Part shown: in pieces, positions 25,524-32,122 of the stretch
Layout: every line of letters begins with the position of its first letter
How positions within the stretch are numbered: the stretch's first letter is position 1
DNA from: Metaphire vulgaris
Lineage: Eukaryota > Annelida > Clitellata > Crassiclitellata > Megascolecidae
NCBI GenBank assembly: GCA_018105865.1
Contig: CM030861.1
Location: forward strand, 7,952,384-8,016,383
Reading direction: 5' to 3'
DNA length: 64,000 nt
Translations under genes and position numbers: made by a program
The notes under the pieces: generated by a model
Database searches by the model: none
Seen by the model: the letters and a program-made list of their open reading frames with translations, nothing else
Told to the model about the DNA's origin: nothing

Positions 25524-26784
25524 GTCATTTGTCGTTTCAATTGCTACCAAAACGTAAAGTGGGTTAGAACATAGGTATATTCTGTTTAAGTAAAAAAAAG
25601 CATTCTCAATATCCTAGGAAGATATTAAGATGCATACTGTATTTACTTCATTCATACTGTAGAGCTCATTATGTTATTGTCCTGTGAGCTATATTTTTCG
25701 CTTATAATCAGGGGCGTAGCGACGGGGGATTATATCGGTATATACCCCCTCCCAAATCAGTCTACCTTAAAGTTTTTTATGTGATTTACATGTGGTTATA
25801 TGTGGTTTATATGGTTTATGTGGTTTATAGTTAAGATTTATAACCACCCAAGATATTTATACCCTCCCAAATCAAATTCCTTGCTACGCCCCTGCTTATA
25901 ATAGCATATTGGAAGAAACATTTCTTAAAGGAGACTCATGTGGAGGCGCAATTTATTGAATTTGTTTCTTAGACGTTGAAAGTATTTAAGATTTGATGTA
26001 CCTTGTCTACAGCTACAATTATTAATCTTGCCTTAAAATCCACTGCTTAGGCGCGGGTGCCAGAATAGGGTGGAAGCCATCCAACCACTCACATGTCTTT
26101 TTGTCCTAGTAGGGGGTTTAGGAAAGCATCCTGAGCTCCTATTTGGCCTGGAGCCTATAAAAGCGCAAGTGTTAAACCTTGAGTTTTTATGTATATTTTA
26201 TTTTTGTGTTTTTATTATAAGCGGTCAAAACTGTAACACAACGAAGTTTATTGAAACCGTTGACAATCACCCTTCCACTCATCAATTGAACCTATTTTGG
26301 ACGACTCGTCCCGGCCCGATTGCATCGTGAACCCTCATGGATATTATACGTTAATCCTCATGGCTCAGTTGGTTAGAGCGTCGTGCTATTAACGCAAAGG
26401 TCGTGGGTTCGATCCCCACACACGAGCCATTAATTTTGGGGGCGGAAGATGACAGAGTGGGTTACACGCTGGATCGGTATAGCTGACAGAGCCCGTTAGC
26501 ACCCCTAGTGGCCTTCACAAAAGCAGCAATGCCTCCCAAGCCACTTGAAGTCACGCTAAGTTAACCTCCAGTCGAATTTCACTTATGAAACATTAAGATC
26601 ATTACACACCGTCTCTCATTGGAACAAAAATATTTTATATTGCACAATCTATCATAAGAAATAATTAGAAATCTCTTATGTAATGTATGGAGACTTACAT
26701 TCCTTTGGCGATTGTCAAGTACATCAACAACACAATGGCAATTTTAAAAGCTGGAATTGAGCGTCTTTGACTTCTTGAAGCCAT
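1..26784 (-). CDS. CD109-like: Gene A: CD109-like thioester-containing protein (A2M family), 3' end off window
   Basis: Thirty exons (29 positions, one duplicated) are recognised by frame, GT/AG borders and homology to gene B. They encode about 1215 residues before the window edge. If the tail resembles gene B, the protein is about 1410 residues, close to CD109. Proteins of this family are secreted or GPI-anchored; they trap proteases or opsonise microbes after bait cleavage exposes the Cys-Gln thioester. Seen here: a signal peptide, MG-type exons, [10 protein letters not shown], duplicated bait exons ending [13 protein letters not shown]-like [23 protein letters not shown] near residue 975, and [10 protein letters not shown] carrying the presumed catalytic His. 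No anaphylatoxin exon or RXXR stretch was found, which argues against C3/C4/C5. Exon 12 has a +1 frameshift, so the copy may be inactive. The ATG is the first one before a clean hydrophobic signal; transcription start is unknown. A MITE (27011-27287) lies about 230 bp upstream. Confidence 0.88.
812..994 (-). CDS. Gene A exon 28: TED
   Basis: [18 protein letters not shown], then [12 protein letters not shown]. Two donors are possible: gtaatg (exon end 817, phase 1, as in gene B) or gtattt (end 812, phase 0). Only the second keeps exon 29 open, so I chose 812. Confidence 0.85.
1408..1482 (-). CDS. Gene A exon 27: TED
   Basis: 75 nt, 25 codons: [18 protein letters not shown]. Acceptor tattcag, donor gtgagt. 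Confidence 0.9.
1968..2321. mobile_element. hAT-like MITE, CAGCGGTTCTCAACC termini
   Basis: Terminal inverted repeats CAGCGGTTCTCAACC / GGTTGAGAACCGCTG and a perfect 8-bp duplication GTATAATA on both sides. These are the termini of Charlie-type hAT elements. Non-autonomous; sits in the A intron 26-27. Confidence 0.9.
2349..2511 (-). CDS. Gene A exon 26: TED, catalytic His loop
   Basis: 163 nt. [16 protein letters not shown] up to [10 protein letters not shown]. The His of RVIH aligns with the catalytic His of C3 and CD109 (IH-x-x-x-x-GG). Acceptor tttag, donor gtaggt. The hAT-like element 1968-2321 lies 28 bp downstream. Confidence 0.92.
2665..2857. mobile_element. MITE, CAGTGTTTAATCTAG family
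   Basis: G/C-rich centre flanked by CAGTGTTAAATTTAGAC and GTCTAGATTAAACCCTG. Flanks gatgcgat / gatatgat give an imperfect 8-bp duplication. At least nine relatives occur in the window. Confidence 0.75.
3160..3215. repeat. GCGCTATATAA repeat end, with relatives at 12.96, 22.07, 33.5, 43.3 and 56.9 kb
   Basis: A short module running from AAGCGC to GGCGCTATATAAGT recurs at 12955-13012, 22046-22090, 33460-33520, 43262-43330 and 56875-56960, sometimes followed by a microsatellite. It looks like the 3' end of a SINE or LINE; family unknown. Confidence 0.5.
3417..3498 (-). CDS. Gene A exon 25: TED
   Basis: 82 nt: [18 protein letters not shown], then NDPSGST/W. The donor in the expected place reads gcaagt (a GC donor), where gene B has gtatgt. 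Confidence 0.88.
3838..4014 (-). CDS. Gene A exon 24: thioester (GCGEQ)
   Basis: 177 nt. Contains [10 protein letters not shown], the internal Cys-Gly-Glu-Gln thioester site, then [10 protein letters not shown]. Acceptor atccatag, donor gtaatg. The motif is the standard MPYGCGEQ form. Confidence 0.96.
4611..4761 (-). CDS. Gene A exon 23: CUB
   Basis: 151 nt. [15 protein letters not shown] corresponds to the V-x-PEGIE-x-x-x-S motif, with SESVQVTVI at the end. Acceptor acttag, donor gtaagt, phase 1. Confidence 0.92.
5312..5440 (-). CDS. Gene A exon 22: MG7-CUB
   Basis: 129 nt: [12 protein letters not shown] and GERRTVLVL, the LG-x-IPI strand before the CUB domain. Acceptor ttctcag, donor gttagt. 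Confidence 0.9.
5735..5824 (-). CDS. Gene A exon 21: MG7
   Basis: 90 nt: [18 protein letters not shown], then [11 protein letters not shown]. Acceptor tttaag, donor gttctt. Same size in B. Confidence 0.88.
6313..6426 (-). CDS. Gene A exon 20: MG7
   Basis: 114 nt, 38 codons: [18 protein letters not shown], the QPFF-x-x-LPYS-x-RGE signature. Acceptor gttaag, donor gtaagt. Confidence 0.92.
6818..6935 (-). CDS. Gene A exon 19: post-bait MG6-MG7
   Basis: 118 nt. [19 protein letters not shown] matches the V-x-VPD-x-ITSW motif that follows FPETW-WD. It ends [15 protein letters not shown] before gtatgt. Open here, but broken in gene B. Confidence 0.9.
7414..7495. mobile_element. 82-bp TTAA-flanked palindromic mini-element (piggyBac-like)
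   Basis: Begins TTAACCCCTTAACTGGG and ends CCCCAGTTAAGGGGTTAA, around a shared centre TTTACATTGAGTTACAG. TTAA at both ends is the piggyBac target site. Two relatives: 17787-17866 and 56996-57075. Confidence 0.75.
7644..8053. mobile_element. MITE with GGGCTGTCCATTAATTA ends
   Basis: GGGCTGTCCATTAATTA at the left and TAATTAATGGACAGCTC at the right are inverted. The target duplication is unclear. Lies between A exons 18b and 19. Confidence 0.6.
8184..8322 (-). CDS. Gene A exon 18b: alternative bait-region exon
   Basis: 139 nt. Reads [19 protein letters not shown], then [10 protein letters not shown] and [10 protein letters not shown]. Acceptor tttacag and donor gtcaat are the same as in 18a. 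Being 12 nt shorter and divergent upstream of PEPEA, it would give a different bait sequence. Including both exons would shift the frame. Confidence 0.88.
8652..8871. mobile_element. hAT-like MITE, CAGGGCC termini
   Basis: CAGGGCCATATTAAGG / CTCTTAATCCGGCCCTG inverted ends, 8-bp duplication RATCTTTT (7 of 8 match). Related ends at 4995 and 59439. Confidence 0.8.
9073..9341. mobile_element. GGTGCAG-rich MITE, relative of 27011-27287
   Basis: Starts CAGGCACGTCGGAACGAAT and contains several GGGGTGCAG stretches. It interrupts duplicated sequence that is uninterrupted around 7376, which defines it as an insertion. Confidence 0.6.
9625..9775 (-). CDS. Gene A exon 18a: alternative bait-region exon
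   Basis: 151 nt. Reads [16 protein letters not shown], then the shared [10 protein letters not shown] and [10 protein letters not shown]. Acceptor tttacag, weak donor gtcaat. Starts after one codon base and ends after two, exactly as exon 18b. It corresponds to the end of the protease bait loop plus the FPETW motif. Confidence 0.88.
10155..10335. mobile_element. MITE, CAGTGTTTAATCTAG family
   Basis: CAGGGTTTAATCTAGGCC to GATTAAACACTG with a perfect 8-bp duplication ACCTTAGT. Confidence 0.88.
10737..10929. mobile_element. hAT-like MITE, CAGGGGCGTAGC ends
   Basis: CAGGGGCGTAGCCAGG and GTCGCTACGCCCCTG, perfect 8-bp duplication ATAGAAAT. Same family as 25709-25894, opposite orientation. Confidence 0.9.
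10992..11019 (-). CDS. Gene A exon 17: 28-nt microexon before the bait region
   Basis: Only 28 nt (nine codons plus one base), reading GVKLICLTD between ttcttcag and gtttta. It corresponds to the G-x-x-x-LTD motif of CD109 just before the bait region. It supplies the phase shift (0 to 1) needed to enter either exon 18. Conserved in length in gene B. Confidence 0.82.
11501..11611 (-). CDS. Gene A exon 16: MG6
   Basis: 111 nt, 37 codons. Contains [13 protein letters not shown] and [13 protein letters not shown]. Acceptor ctaaag, donor gtcagt. Gene B's copy is 39 nt longer in its middle. Confidence 0.88.
11945..12112. mobile_element. MITE, CAGTGTTTAATCTAG family
   Basis: CAGGGTTTAATCTAGG to CTAGATTAAACACTG, perfect 8-bp duplication TCAGCATT. 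Confidence 0.88.
12331..12517. mobile_element. MITE, CAGTGTTTAATCTAG family
   Basis: CAGTGTTTAATCTAGGCC to CTAGATTAAACACTG; flanks aagtaggc / aagcaggc match at 7 of 8. Ends about 90 bp from A exon 15. Confidence 0.86.
12605..12754 (-). CDS. Gene A exon 15: MG6 LAVD motif
   Basis: 150 nt, 50 codons. Contains [11 protein letters not shown] and GNDITQG, the AVDKS-x-LL and DIT motifs of A2M-family MG6. Acceptor gcgttttag, donor gtaaca. Confidence 0.92.
13881..14224. repeat. 43-bp minisatellite, eight copies
   Basis: Copies start at 13881, 13924, 13967, 14010, 14053, 14096, 14139 and 14182; each contains TTGCTTCATCGCTTTGTTTT and TTACCATAGTAAACG. Copies differ at only two or three positions. In the A intron 14-15. 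Confidence 0.95.
14360..14931 (+). pseudogene. LINE 3' end, broken reverse-transcriptase C-terminus
   Basis: Reads [18 protein letters not shown], then [10 protein letters not shown], then in another frame RGRGRPRK and [16 protein letters not shown] before a stop. These are conserved motifs of the C-terminal tail of non-LTR endonuclease/RT proteins. It ends in a (GAT)n-like tail against the donor of A exon 14. At least two frame changes, so inactive. Confidence 0.85.
14938..15159 (-). CDS. Gene A exon 14: MG5-MG6
   Basis: 222 nt, 74 codons, with [15 protein letters not shown]. Acceptor atgtttcag, donor gttagt. A LINE 3' tail begins within a few bases after the donor. Nearly identical to B 59109-59330. 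Confidence 0.9.
16031..16093 (-). CDS. Gene A exon 13: MG5
   Basis: 63 nt encoding [16 protein letters not shown], then DLFYC. Acceptor tttgtcag, donor gtgagt. Same length and borders as B 60114-60176. Confidence 0.88.
16517..16878. mobile_element. hAT-like MITE, TAGGGTTGTAAC ends
   Basis: TAGGGTTGTAAC / CACATCCCTA with a perfect 8-bp duplication GTAACATA. The interior holds repeated TTCCGGAA-type palindromes and an AT-rich TAATAA stretch. Confidence 0.88.
17045..17174 (-). pseudogene. Gene A exon 12: MG5, carries +1 frameshift
   Basis: 130 nt between acag and gtaagc; gene B exon 12 is 123 nt. It begins [13 protein letters not shown] like LFEDESTGA of B, then hits TAA. The downstream homology (VSLKETDR versus ISLKETAS) continues in the next frame. 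Counting from the shared GGT to the shared TCTCT gives 67 nt in A and 66 in B, so one base is extra. Splice sites are intact. It could be a true null allele or an assembly error. Confidence 0.8.
17787..17866. mobile_element. TTAA-flanked piggyBac-like mini-element
   Basis: TTAACCCCTTAACTGGGG to GGTTAAGGGGTTAA, 80 bp, with the centre TTTACATTGAGTTACAG shared with 7414 and 56996. Confidence 0.75.
17901..18122 (-). CDS. Gene A exon 11: MG4
   Basis: 222 nt, 74 codons, phase 0 on both sides. Contains [14 protein letters not shown], matching DIQLPNGRFREVNI of gene B exon 11. Acceptor tctatag, donor gtttgc. Confidence 0.88.
18280..18442. mobile_element. MITE, CAGTGTTTATTCTAG subfamily
   Basis: CAGTGTTTATTCTAGGCCTG to GCTAGAATAAACACTG; GCATTGTA flanks both sides, one base off the end on the right. 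Confidence 0.8.
18829..19101 (-). CDS. Gene A exon 10: MG3-MG4
   Basis: 273 nt, 91 codons, the longest exon seen. It ends [15 protein letters not shown] before gtaagc. Gene B has the same 3' half at the right window edge. Confidence 0.9.
19172..19319. mobile_element. MITE, CAGTGTTTATTCTAG subfamily
   Basis: CAGTGTTTATTCTAGGCCTG to GCTAGAATAAACTCTG, with AGTGGG on both sides. It lies 70 bp upstream of A exon 10. Confidence 0.75.
19774..19882 (-). CDS. Gene A exon 9: MG3
   Basis: 109 nt. [15 protein letters not shown] corresponds to YTYGKPVKG-x-V of CD109/A2M. Acceptor cttttag, donor gtgagt, phase 0. Confidence 0.88.
20078..20291. mobile_element. MITE, CAGAGGTGTAGCT ends (first of a back-to-back pair)
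   Basis: CAGAGGTGTAGCTGG to AAGCTACGCCTCTG. Preceded by CTTGTGAC and followed by ATTGTCAC, which in turn precedes the next MITE. Confidence 0.75.
20300..20594. mobile_element. MITE, CAGTGGCGGTTCC ends (second of the pair)
   Basis: CAGTGGCGGTTCCACC to GGAACCGCCACTG, followed by CTTGTGAC, the octamer that also precedes the first MITE of the pair. Confidence 0.8.
20722..20824 (-). CDS. Gene A exon 8: MG3 start
   Basis: 103 nt. Encodes [14 protein letters not shown], the canonical LPKFEV motif of the family. Acceptor gttcag, donor gtaaca, phase 2. Confidence 0.9.
20961..21054. repeat. (ATT)n microsatellite
   Basis: About 94 bp of pure ATT repeats in the A intron 7-8. Confidence 0.98.
21227..21266 (-). 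CDS. Gene A exon 7: MG2-MG3 linker
   Basis: 40 nt small exon. It reads [13 protein letters not shown] between tatctttag and gtaaat and is the F-x-V-x-EY linker before LPKFEV. Phase fits both neighbours. Confidence 0.82.
21337..21650. repeat. 65-bp direct repeat flanking a CAGTGGCGGCTC MITE
   Basis: 21337-21402 and 21586-21650 are near-identical (GACAATAGGCAGTGTTCTGT onwards) and enclose the MITE 21403-21586 (CAGTGGCGGCTCC to GGAGCCGCCACTG). No 8-bp duplication is visible. Confidence 0.85.
22273..22346 (-). CDS. Gene A exon 6: MG2 end
   Basis: 74 nt after ttttcag. Encodes [20 protein letters not shown], the PLG-x-W strand that closes MG2. The donor gtatgc leaves phase 0. Confidence 0.85.
22906..22957 (-). 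CDS. Gene A exon 5: MG2, small
   Basis: 52 nt. Reads [12 protein letters not shown] in phase, corresponding to the DP-x-x-NRI-x-QW motif of MG2. Acceptor taacag, donor gtagaa. Confidence 0.85.
23437..23507 (-). CDS. Gene A exon 4: MG2
   Basis: 71 nt. The acceptor is ttgtttccag and the donor gtaaat. Phase-correct continuation gives [14 protein letters not shown], as expected after YKPGQT. Confidence 0.85.
23620..24116. mobile_element. Two CAGTGGCGGCTC-family copies, one truncated
   Basis: 23620-23763 has only the left half (CAGTAGCGGCTCCAGG). 23934-24116 is complete but reversed (CACTGGCGGCTCCACAG to CTGGATCCGCCACTG). They lie just upstream of A exon 3 on the coding strand. Confidence 0.7.
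24206..24365 (-). CDS. Gene A exon 3: MG1-MG2
   Basis: 160 nt between attgtcag and gtacag. It encodes [13 protein letters not shown], the highly conserved TDK-x-x-YKPGQ motif of A2M-family proteins. Confidence 0.9.
24984..25194 (-). CDS. Gene A exon 2: MG1
   Basis: 211 nt. The acceptor gctgtgcag and one leading base fit the phase of exon 1. It encodes [14 protein letters not shown], matching the IRPG start of MG1 in CD109/A2M. The donor is gtacag, phase 0. An ATT/TTA microsatellite starts about 20 bp upstream of the acceptor. Confidence 0.85.
25216..25522. repeat. ATT / AAT / TTA microsatellite cluster, partly inverted
   Basis: (ATT)n at 25216-25265, (AAT)n at 25368-25433 and (TTA)n at 25454-25522. 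The last two are complementary arms about 20 bp apart and could pair. Confidence 0.95.
25709..25894. mobile_element. hAT-like MITE, CAGGGGCGTAGC ends
   Basis: CAGGGGCGTAGCGACGG to CTTGCTACGCCCCTG with a perfect 8-bp duplication CTTATAAT. In the A intron 1-2. Confidence 0.9.
26357..26430 (+). tRNA. tRNA-like sequence (Asn-type loop), probably a pseudogene or SINE head
   Basis: Contains TGGCTCAGTTGGTTAGAGC (D arm, box A) and GTGGGTTCGATCCCCAC (perfect T arm, box B), then CGAGCCA. The anticodon loop CTATTAA would give anticodon ATT. The acceptor stem has a mismatch and the two bases between it and the D stem are missing, so it is unlikely to be a working tRNA. Confidence 0.4.
26699..26784 (-). 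CDS. Gene A exon 1: start codon and signal peptide
   Basis: ATG at 26784-26782 opens 28 codons with a basic N-region (SRSQRR) and a hydrophobic core [14 protein letters not shown] ending AKG, a typical signal peptide. The donor gtaagt follows at 26698-26693, leaving phase 2. The 5' UTR upstream is not delimited. Confidence 0.8.
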
Positions 26785-27010
26785 TGTCCCAGCAGTGGAT
26801 GAGACGCTGAACGTGGCCTCAGACCGGCTGCTACAAATTTTAGATACTGAAGCAATAAAACGTTTTTCAAAAAAGTGATCGAAGATTAAATAGTTTCCGG
26901 GAAATTCATAGGGGAAGCCAAACTGAAGGAATTGATAAGTCCTATGCATGTTGTTTGGCCATTCTCTTGCAAAGAAATTCAACAAGCCTATTGTGGCAAA
27001 CCAGTGCTAC

Positions 27011-27287
27011 CAGGCCCGTACGAAGTGGGGATGCAGGGGGTGCAGCTGCACCCCCTGAAAAAATTTAGGTGGTGCCTGGAAAGAAGATGGTCTGCACCAT
27101 GTCTGCACCCCCTTCCAGCTAAAATTGGCCCCAAAATCGTCAAAACTTTGCTAAAATTGGCCCAAAATTTGCCAAAAATTTGCCAAAATTTATCTCGCCC
27201 CAAGAAATGTGCAAAATGACGCTAGGCCTACTGCTTTTACCTGGAGAAAATCTGCACCCCTGCTGAAAATTCGTTCCGACGGGCCTG
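27011..27287. mobile_element. MITE, CAGGCCCGT ends, in gene A's upstream region
   Basis: CAGGCCCGTACGAAG to TTCCGACGGGCCTG with 8-bp flanks AGTGCTAC / TGTGCTAC (7 of 8). Rich in GGTGCAG and in repeated AAAATTGGCC / TTTGCCAAAA units. Confidence 0.8.
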
Positions 27288-27299
27288 TGTGCTACGGTT

Positions 27300-28234
27300 T
27301 GTACACGTATATGTAGCTAACCTTAACATTGTTGTTATAGCAAGAAAGAATTTTTGCAGACATGCATAATTAAAATACATTAACGATAATTAGCTTATAT
27401 AATTTTAAAAATTCATATCACAAATAGCTAGTTACCTTATTTTGCAAACCAAAGAGTAGCACTTCTTATTTGTTTCCTGTTCTGCTGGCTGTCTGCAACG
27501 AACCTGCGTCTGACAGTCAGACGCGGCCCAAAGAATTTATAAAAATTGAGCGTACGCCTGGACAGTCTGTCATGTCAACCATGGACGTGGACCATCCAAT
27601 TACTTGAAGGTGTTTTAAAATTTATCGTAATTGCATTTTCAAATTATATTATTACACAGCGGTCGAAAAATTCCGCTTCAGTTGGATGCTCTCGTTCAGG
27701 ATGTGCATGTTTCGACCGAAATTAATTTATATCGGATGTGCTGAAGGTAATATATATTGCAATTAATAATAACACGGCAGAATTCGTTTGAGACATAATT
27801 GCAAGTGCAGCTGCTGCTGTTCTGGGGTAATGTTTGATGTACGTCTACGAAACGAAGACGCAACTGTGTTAACGGACGTTACGCTGTTAACTGGAGTTAC
27901 GTCTAATTATTGTTAACGATACCCTCCCCCCCCCCCCGATCTAGAGACTGCGAATCGGAGAAGGTAACAGTAGACACCAATGAGCGCAAATGTAATTCGA
28001 TTCGTGTAAAGAAACTGCGAAGAAAATTAAAAATCTAGTTATACAATCGCACATCAGATGGCCGAGAGTTCAACTCTGCGGCTGTCCGGGTTCATAAACT
28101 TCGCCTGGGGCTGCGACTATACAGGGACTTTTTCTATCAACAACTACATGTAGCTATAAACTAGTATTTTAAATTTGAGTTTGCAACATCGCATTCCTTT
28201 CAAGTCGAATTCAACTCAGTAGAGAGTAAACTAG

Positions 28235-28294
<60 letters not shown>

Positions 28295-28314
28295 CTATCT
28301 ACAGTGCTCAGCTG
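27300..28314. other. Intergenic stretch upstream of gene A
   Basis: No exon-like frame was found here. It contains a C-run near 27927 and an (AAT)n microsatellite at 28235-28292. Confidence 0.5.
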
Positions 28315-28830
28315 TGCTCAGTGGCGGCTCCACCGGGGGGCCAGGGGGCCCGTGCCCCTATTGAGTGCCTGGCCCTCCCAGTGCCCCCCAGCTGGGACCC
28401 TATACTTAATGCAGAATGGCACTTCGAATCCCCTTTGTTGTTTGGTTGGACCATTGAGAAGGACGAAGTCAGTCAGCAGTCACCAGGAATTATTTCTTTA
28501 TTTCTCCCAACAAATGCCTCGCTGGCCGTTGCAATCTGATCAGCGCCTTTATCTGTGTCCAGATGGAAAATTAATTTTCCCACTGAATTCACATATTGAT
28601 TTTATTATTTATCAGGCCTATAAAGCTATCTAAATTTAAGCACAGTCAGTGGCGGCTCTAGGATTTGGCAAGTGGGGGGCCGTTGGGGTGGCAACTTCTA
28701 ATCATGGGGGCAACCATTTGTTGTTTAATGTATGTAGCATTAAGTATAGGGTCCCAACTGGGGAGCCACTAGGGGGGCAGGCACTCAATAGGGGGCACAG
28801 GCCCCCTGCCCCCCTCGGTGGAGCCGCCAC
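28315..28830. mobile_element. CAGTGGCGGCTC-family fragments
   Basis: 28315-28411 is a single end (CTCAGTGGCGGCTCCACC). 28647-28830 is a nearly complete copy running from CAGTGGCGGCTCTAGG to GGTGGAGCCGCCAC, where the last bases of the family are altered. Confidence 0.75.
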
Positions 28831-28955
28831 AGCGGATAACTGGGTGACGGAATTTGGTATCAGGATCATACTGTATTTCTTCGCATTTTAATGCATTACT
28901 ACACGTTAAATTTTTCTTAGAATTATTCAATATCGCTGCCACAACGTCATTACTA
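28831..28955 (-). CDS. Possible last exon of gene B (Cys-bearing tail)
   Basis: After gtgacag the minus strand reads ILNNSKKNLTCSNALKC, then DTKFRHPVIRCG in the phase exon 34 demands (two leading bases). The ORF runs straight into a MITE (28647-28830), which would supply the stop. A Cys-rich C-tail is usual in TEPs, but I have no homologue to compare. 5 kb of intron would separate it from exon 34. Confidence 0.25.
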
Positions 28956-29277
28956 ACTGTCACATAGTCTTTTAAAATTTTCAAGAAATCAGAGTATCTA
29001 CCCGGATAAGGGACCCAACATTGGATAGTCAAGCAACCGCGTGAGTCAAATTATCAAGCAACAGGATCATCGGCATTATGAGCAAACATTAGAGCTTTGA
29101 TCTTTCCAGCATCATTATGCATAAATTACAATCGAATTTGTTTTTGATCTAATTTGGTTTGTTTGGGCTGCACATCTGATAGTTCAAATTTTAGATTTTT
29201 TTTGACCCATTCTCTCAATTTTCTGAAATTTTGCGTTTTGCGTACGCTAGTATTTTATCGGGCCTGTTTTGGGATTT

Positions 29278-29628
29278 AGTGTTTAATCCACGGCCTGTTC
29301 TTAGCAGTATTTAATCCAGGTCTGCCACGCCACAAGGTCTCCACACCCCAAAACTTTTAAAAGCCTCCCCAAAAATCAGAGTATCTTACGGATAAATTTT
29401 TCCATTAAACTCTGTCTCTTTCCCTCTAGCCAAGTCTACCCCCCAAAAATCGGGAGTCTGGATGAAACACTGGGGCGGGGGGAAATTCCCGTCCAAAAAT
29501 CTGAAAATTTCCCTCAAAAATTTGGCAGTGACACAAATTTTTGCATTGAACAATTTGATCCGTATCTCTTCTCCTCAAGCCAAGTCAATTTATCCCTCCC
29601 CCAAGGCCTGGGGTTTGGATAAAACACT
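29278..29628. mobile_element. Nested or composite CAGTGTTTAATC-family elements
   Basis: Outer ends GTGTTTAATCCACGGCCTG / TTTGGATAAAACACTG enclose a second pair beginning TTTAATCCAGGTCTG (29303) and ending GGATGAAACACTG (29473). Confidence 0.6.
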
Positions 29629-29639
29629 GTGCGCACGAA

Positions 29640-31022
29640 ATTTCCATACTAAACGTCGCGTTCGAATTTTAACCAGTATTCTACCTTGGAATATGTGCAT
29701 TATTCGTAAATGCTCTTTATCGAGTTATGAACAAACAATTTATGATTTTCGTTTTTCAGTGTTGTATTTGCCAAGGGAAAAGGGGGAGCATTCCTGGGGG
29801 CAAAAGGGGCGCATTCAGAGGCGGCGCTGGGTTTTGTTGGCTGGGTGGGTCTAATGCAATCTACGCAACCAGGACCCGGCTCAGACTACCCCTCCCCATC
29901 ACTCTCCCTACCCCAAATCAAAATTTCTCTGTCAGATTTGAACGATTTGCTTAGGTGTCGTCTTTTTGAGACTGGGTGGGTTTGCCAAGGGGACCCACCC
30001 ATAGCGCCGCCCCTGGGCGCATTCCTGGTCGCTGCTTTGTCCATTCGTTCAATAGAAAAGGGAAATGGAGAACTCAGAAAATGGCAGTCTTTTTATCCAC
30101 TCACTCTCAAATACCACCATGTCATCTTCAGAAGAGCGCATGACGTGTTCTCGCTGTAAAAATTCTTGTTTTTGCAGATGTCGTACGGAAGAAGAAAATG
30201 GTTTTCAAATTCACCATCTTCAATAACTTTAACTTATTTTGACTTTGTAGGTTATATAGTTATATTAATTTATTGTTGTTTTTTTTAAAAAAAGAACAAC
30301 CTTTACTAGATTGGTATCAAAATTAAAATAACTCGATATGCAATTGTTTTGTAAATGTGTGATAGTTCACTAGGTGACCTATCGCATTGCATAGCATACA
30401 AAATATGGAAATAAGATACTATGAAACTGTAGGTATACAGTAAGTCTTTATGAAGGCTAGATCTAAAGTTGTTTCCATACTGTAATCAAAGCGTTTTCAG
30501 AGTTGGTCGCCGGATCATAAAACAATTGACCAAACTGGTCAACACACAAATTGGTGCCTAAGATGTTAACATATTTCTTTATTAATTTTGGTGCCCTGGT
30601 TCCAAAAATGTTATCACTTTTGTCCCATCAACTCTAGTTTTTGAGATACGGCTTAGTCGCCCTTGTATTTTGGTCCTACACAATGCGTTAAATGAGAAAT
30701 CCTTAATCAGTTTAAAATTCTATGTTTTAGCAAAATATTTAAGCATTTAATAAAGCATTCTAATAAAGGATAAAGAAATGCGGAGGCTATTTAAGTAAAA
30801 GAACGTTATATAGTAAATGTTCTGTTAATTCACACATGAGGTGGGGTTAACCATCTTGGAATGCGGAAATACCTTTTTGATCAGTCCACTGTCGTTTTTA
30901 ATTTTTCCAAGCGATTTTAGCGTCTTTTCCGTCTGAAACCCCTTGAGACTCTTATCGACTCGCTTTTTCAAGTAAATTGGGAAGTACCATCAGTAGCCTA
31001 ATGAATTTTCTGTTAATGTTAT
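29640..31022. other. Intergenic; fragment of the 60.3-kb inverted-repeat element
   Basis: The only recognisable item is 30539-30700, which shares AACTCTAGTTTTTGAGATA and the CGGCTTAGTCG block with 61265-61330 in reverse. A broken GGCGCC-type repeat lies at 29815-30020. No gene was recognised. Confidence 0.5.
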
Positions 31023-31181
31023 CAGTGTTTAATCTGCCGTTATGAAATGAATATTGCCATTAGTCAGTCCACAAATTCGTTTGTAAGACTTCCATACTAT
31101 GGTCTGTCTGGAGAGATTCTCCCTGAAGGTTTCTCCCTGGCTTTTTTCAGTTTCCCAGTCCAGAGTCTAGATTAAACACTG
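31023..31181. mobile_element. MITE, CAGTGTTTAATCTAG family
   Basis: CAGTGTTTAATCTGCCG to CTAGATTAAACACTG; flanks aatgttat / gctgttat, 6 of 8. Confidence 0.75.
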
Positions 31182-31843
31182 GCTGTTATTGACCTACTGT
31201 AGGTATTTAACGTGTTTAGCATAAGAAAACAATTGAAACAAAATGCCTTAAATATTTGATTTTCGTTTGGGTAGATGGAGTGTCACACTTCGAATCCATC
31301 GGATGTACAATAGACCCAAATCCCAGAATATATTATTACATAATTACAGTTTATTTATGTGTTATGCATCAGTGTTTATTCAAGCCACTTAGACATTTGG
31401 GGCAGTTTAAAATTGTTGGGGTGGAACAGAAATTGGGGAGGTCATATATGCTACTATGTTCTATTTTAACTAAATCAGTATTCATTTTGAAACCTAGAAA
31501 TTATTTTGAATTAGGCCTATGGCATAAACAACTACATCTTTTAAAACGTTTTAGAGTTTTGAAAGTCCAGCGCCTCATTTATGAAGACTTTTCTACCAAG
31601 GAGACGGCGTTATATTTGCTTCTCATTCTGAAATTAAGACAAAGAACTCATTATACAATGATATGCCACATTTGCCGTGATGATCAGAGTGAGATCACAT
31701 TATATGACAAAAGAGAATGACACATTGGTTATGACGGGACATAGAAGATATAACAGATCTTACAATGAACTGCGTGATTTTAAATCTAGACCTAAAACAT
31801 GTATCTCTTCCCTTTGAAAGGTTGTAAAATCACCAAACGAAAG
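31182..31843. other. Intergenic, no gene recognised
   Basis: A 154-codon open frame lies here on the plus strand (31256-31720). It has no recognisable motif or splice context and starts as AT-rich sequence; I treat it as chance. Confidence 0.4.
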
Positions 31844-32122
31844 GGGTCGTCCATAAATTACGTAACTCGACAAAGGCAGGTAACACGACGTAACAAAACG
31901 TCAGACCCCTTAAATATGACGTAACAACGGGCCGATCCCCCCATTTTCGTCTTCCGAAAAGTCTTGATAAGCAAAAAGCTCATCCTTGTATTTTTTCCTC
32001 TCCAAAATCTCTGACAAGCAAAAAAAGTCAAAGGTCATCACTTAAAATTTTTTGCGTTAAGTCACACCGAACCCCGAGTGTTACAAATGGCCGGACCCTC
32101 CCTAACCGCCAATTTATGGACG
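31844..32122. mobile_element. MITE with GTCGTCCATAAATTACG ends
   Basis: GGGTCGTCCATAAATTACG at the left, CCAATTTATGGACGAG at the right. Contains an AACAAAACGTCA-type tract. The target duplication is unclear. Confidence 0.55.

Noticed and set aside
28050..28110. tRNA-like GGCCGAGAGTTCAAC...GGGTTCATAAAC
   Set aside because: Only weak box-A/B resemblance and no foldable acceptor stem.
31256..31720. 154-codon open frame on the plus strand between the genes
   Set aside because: No recognisable motif, no splice context, composition like the surrounding AT-rich DNA; long chance frames are expected in 64 kb.
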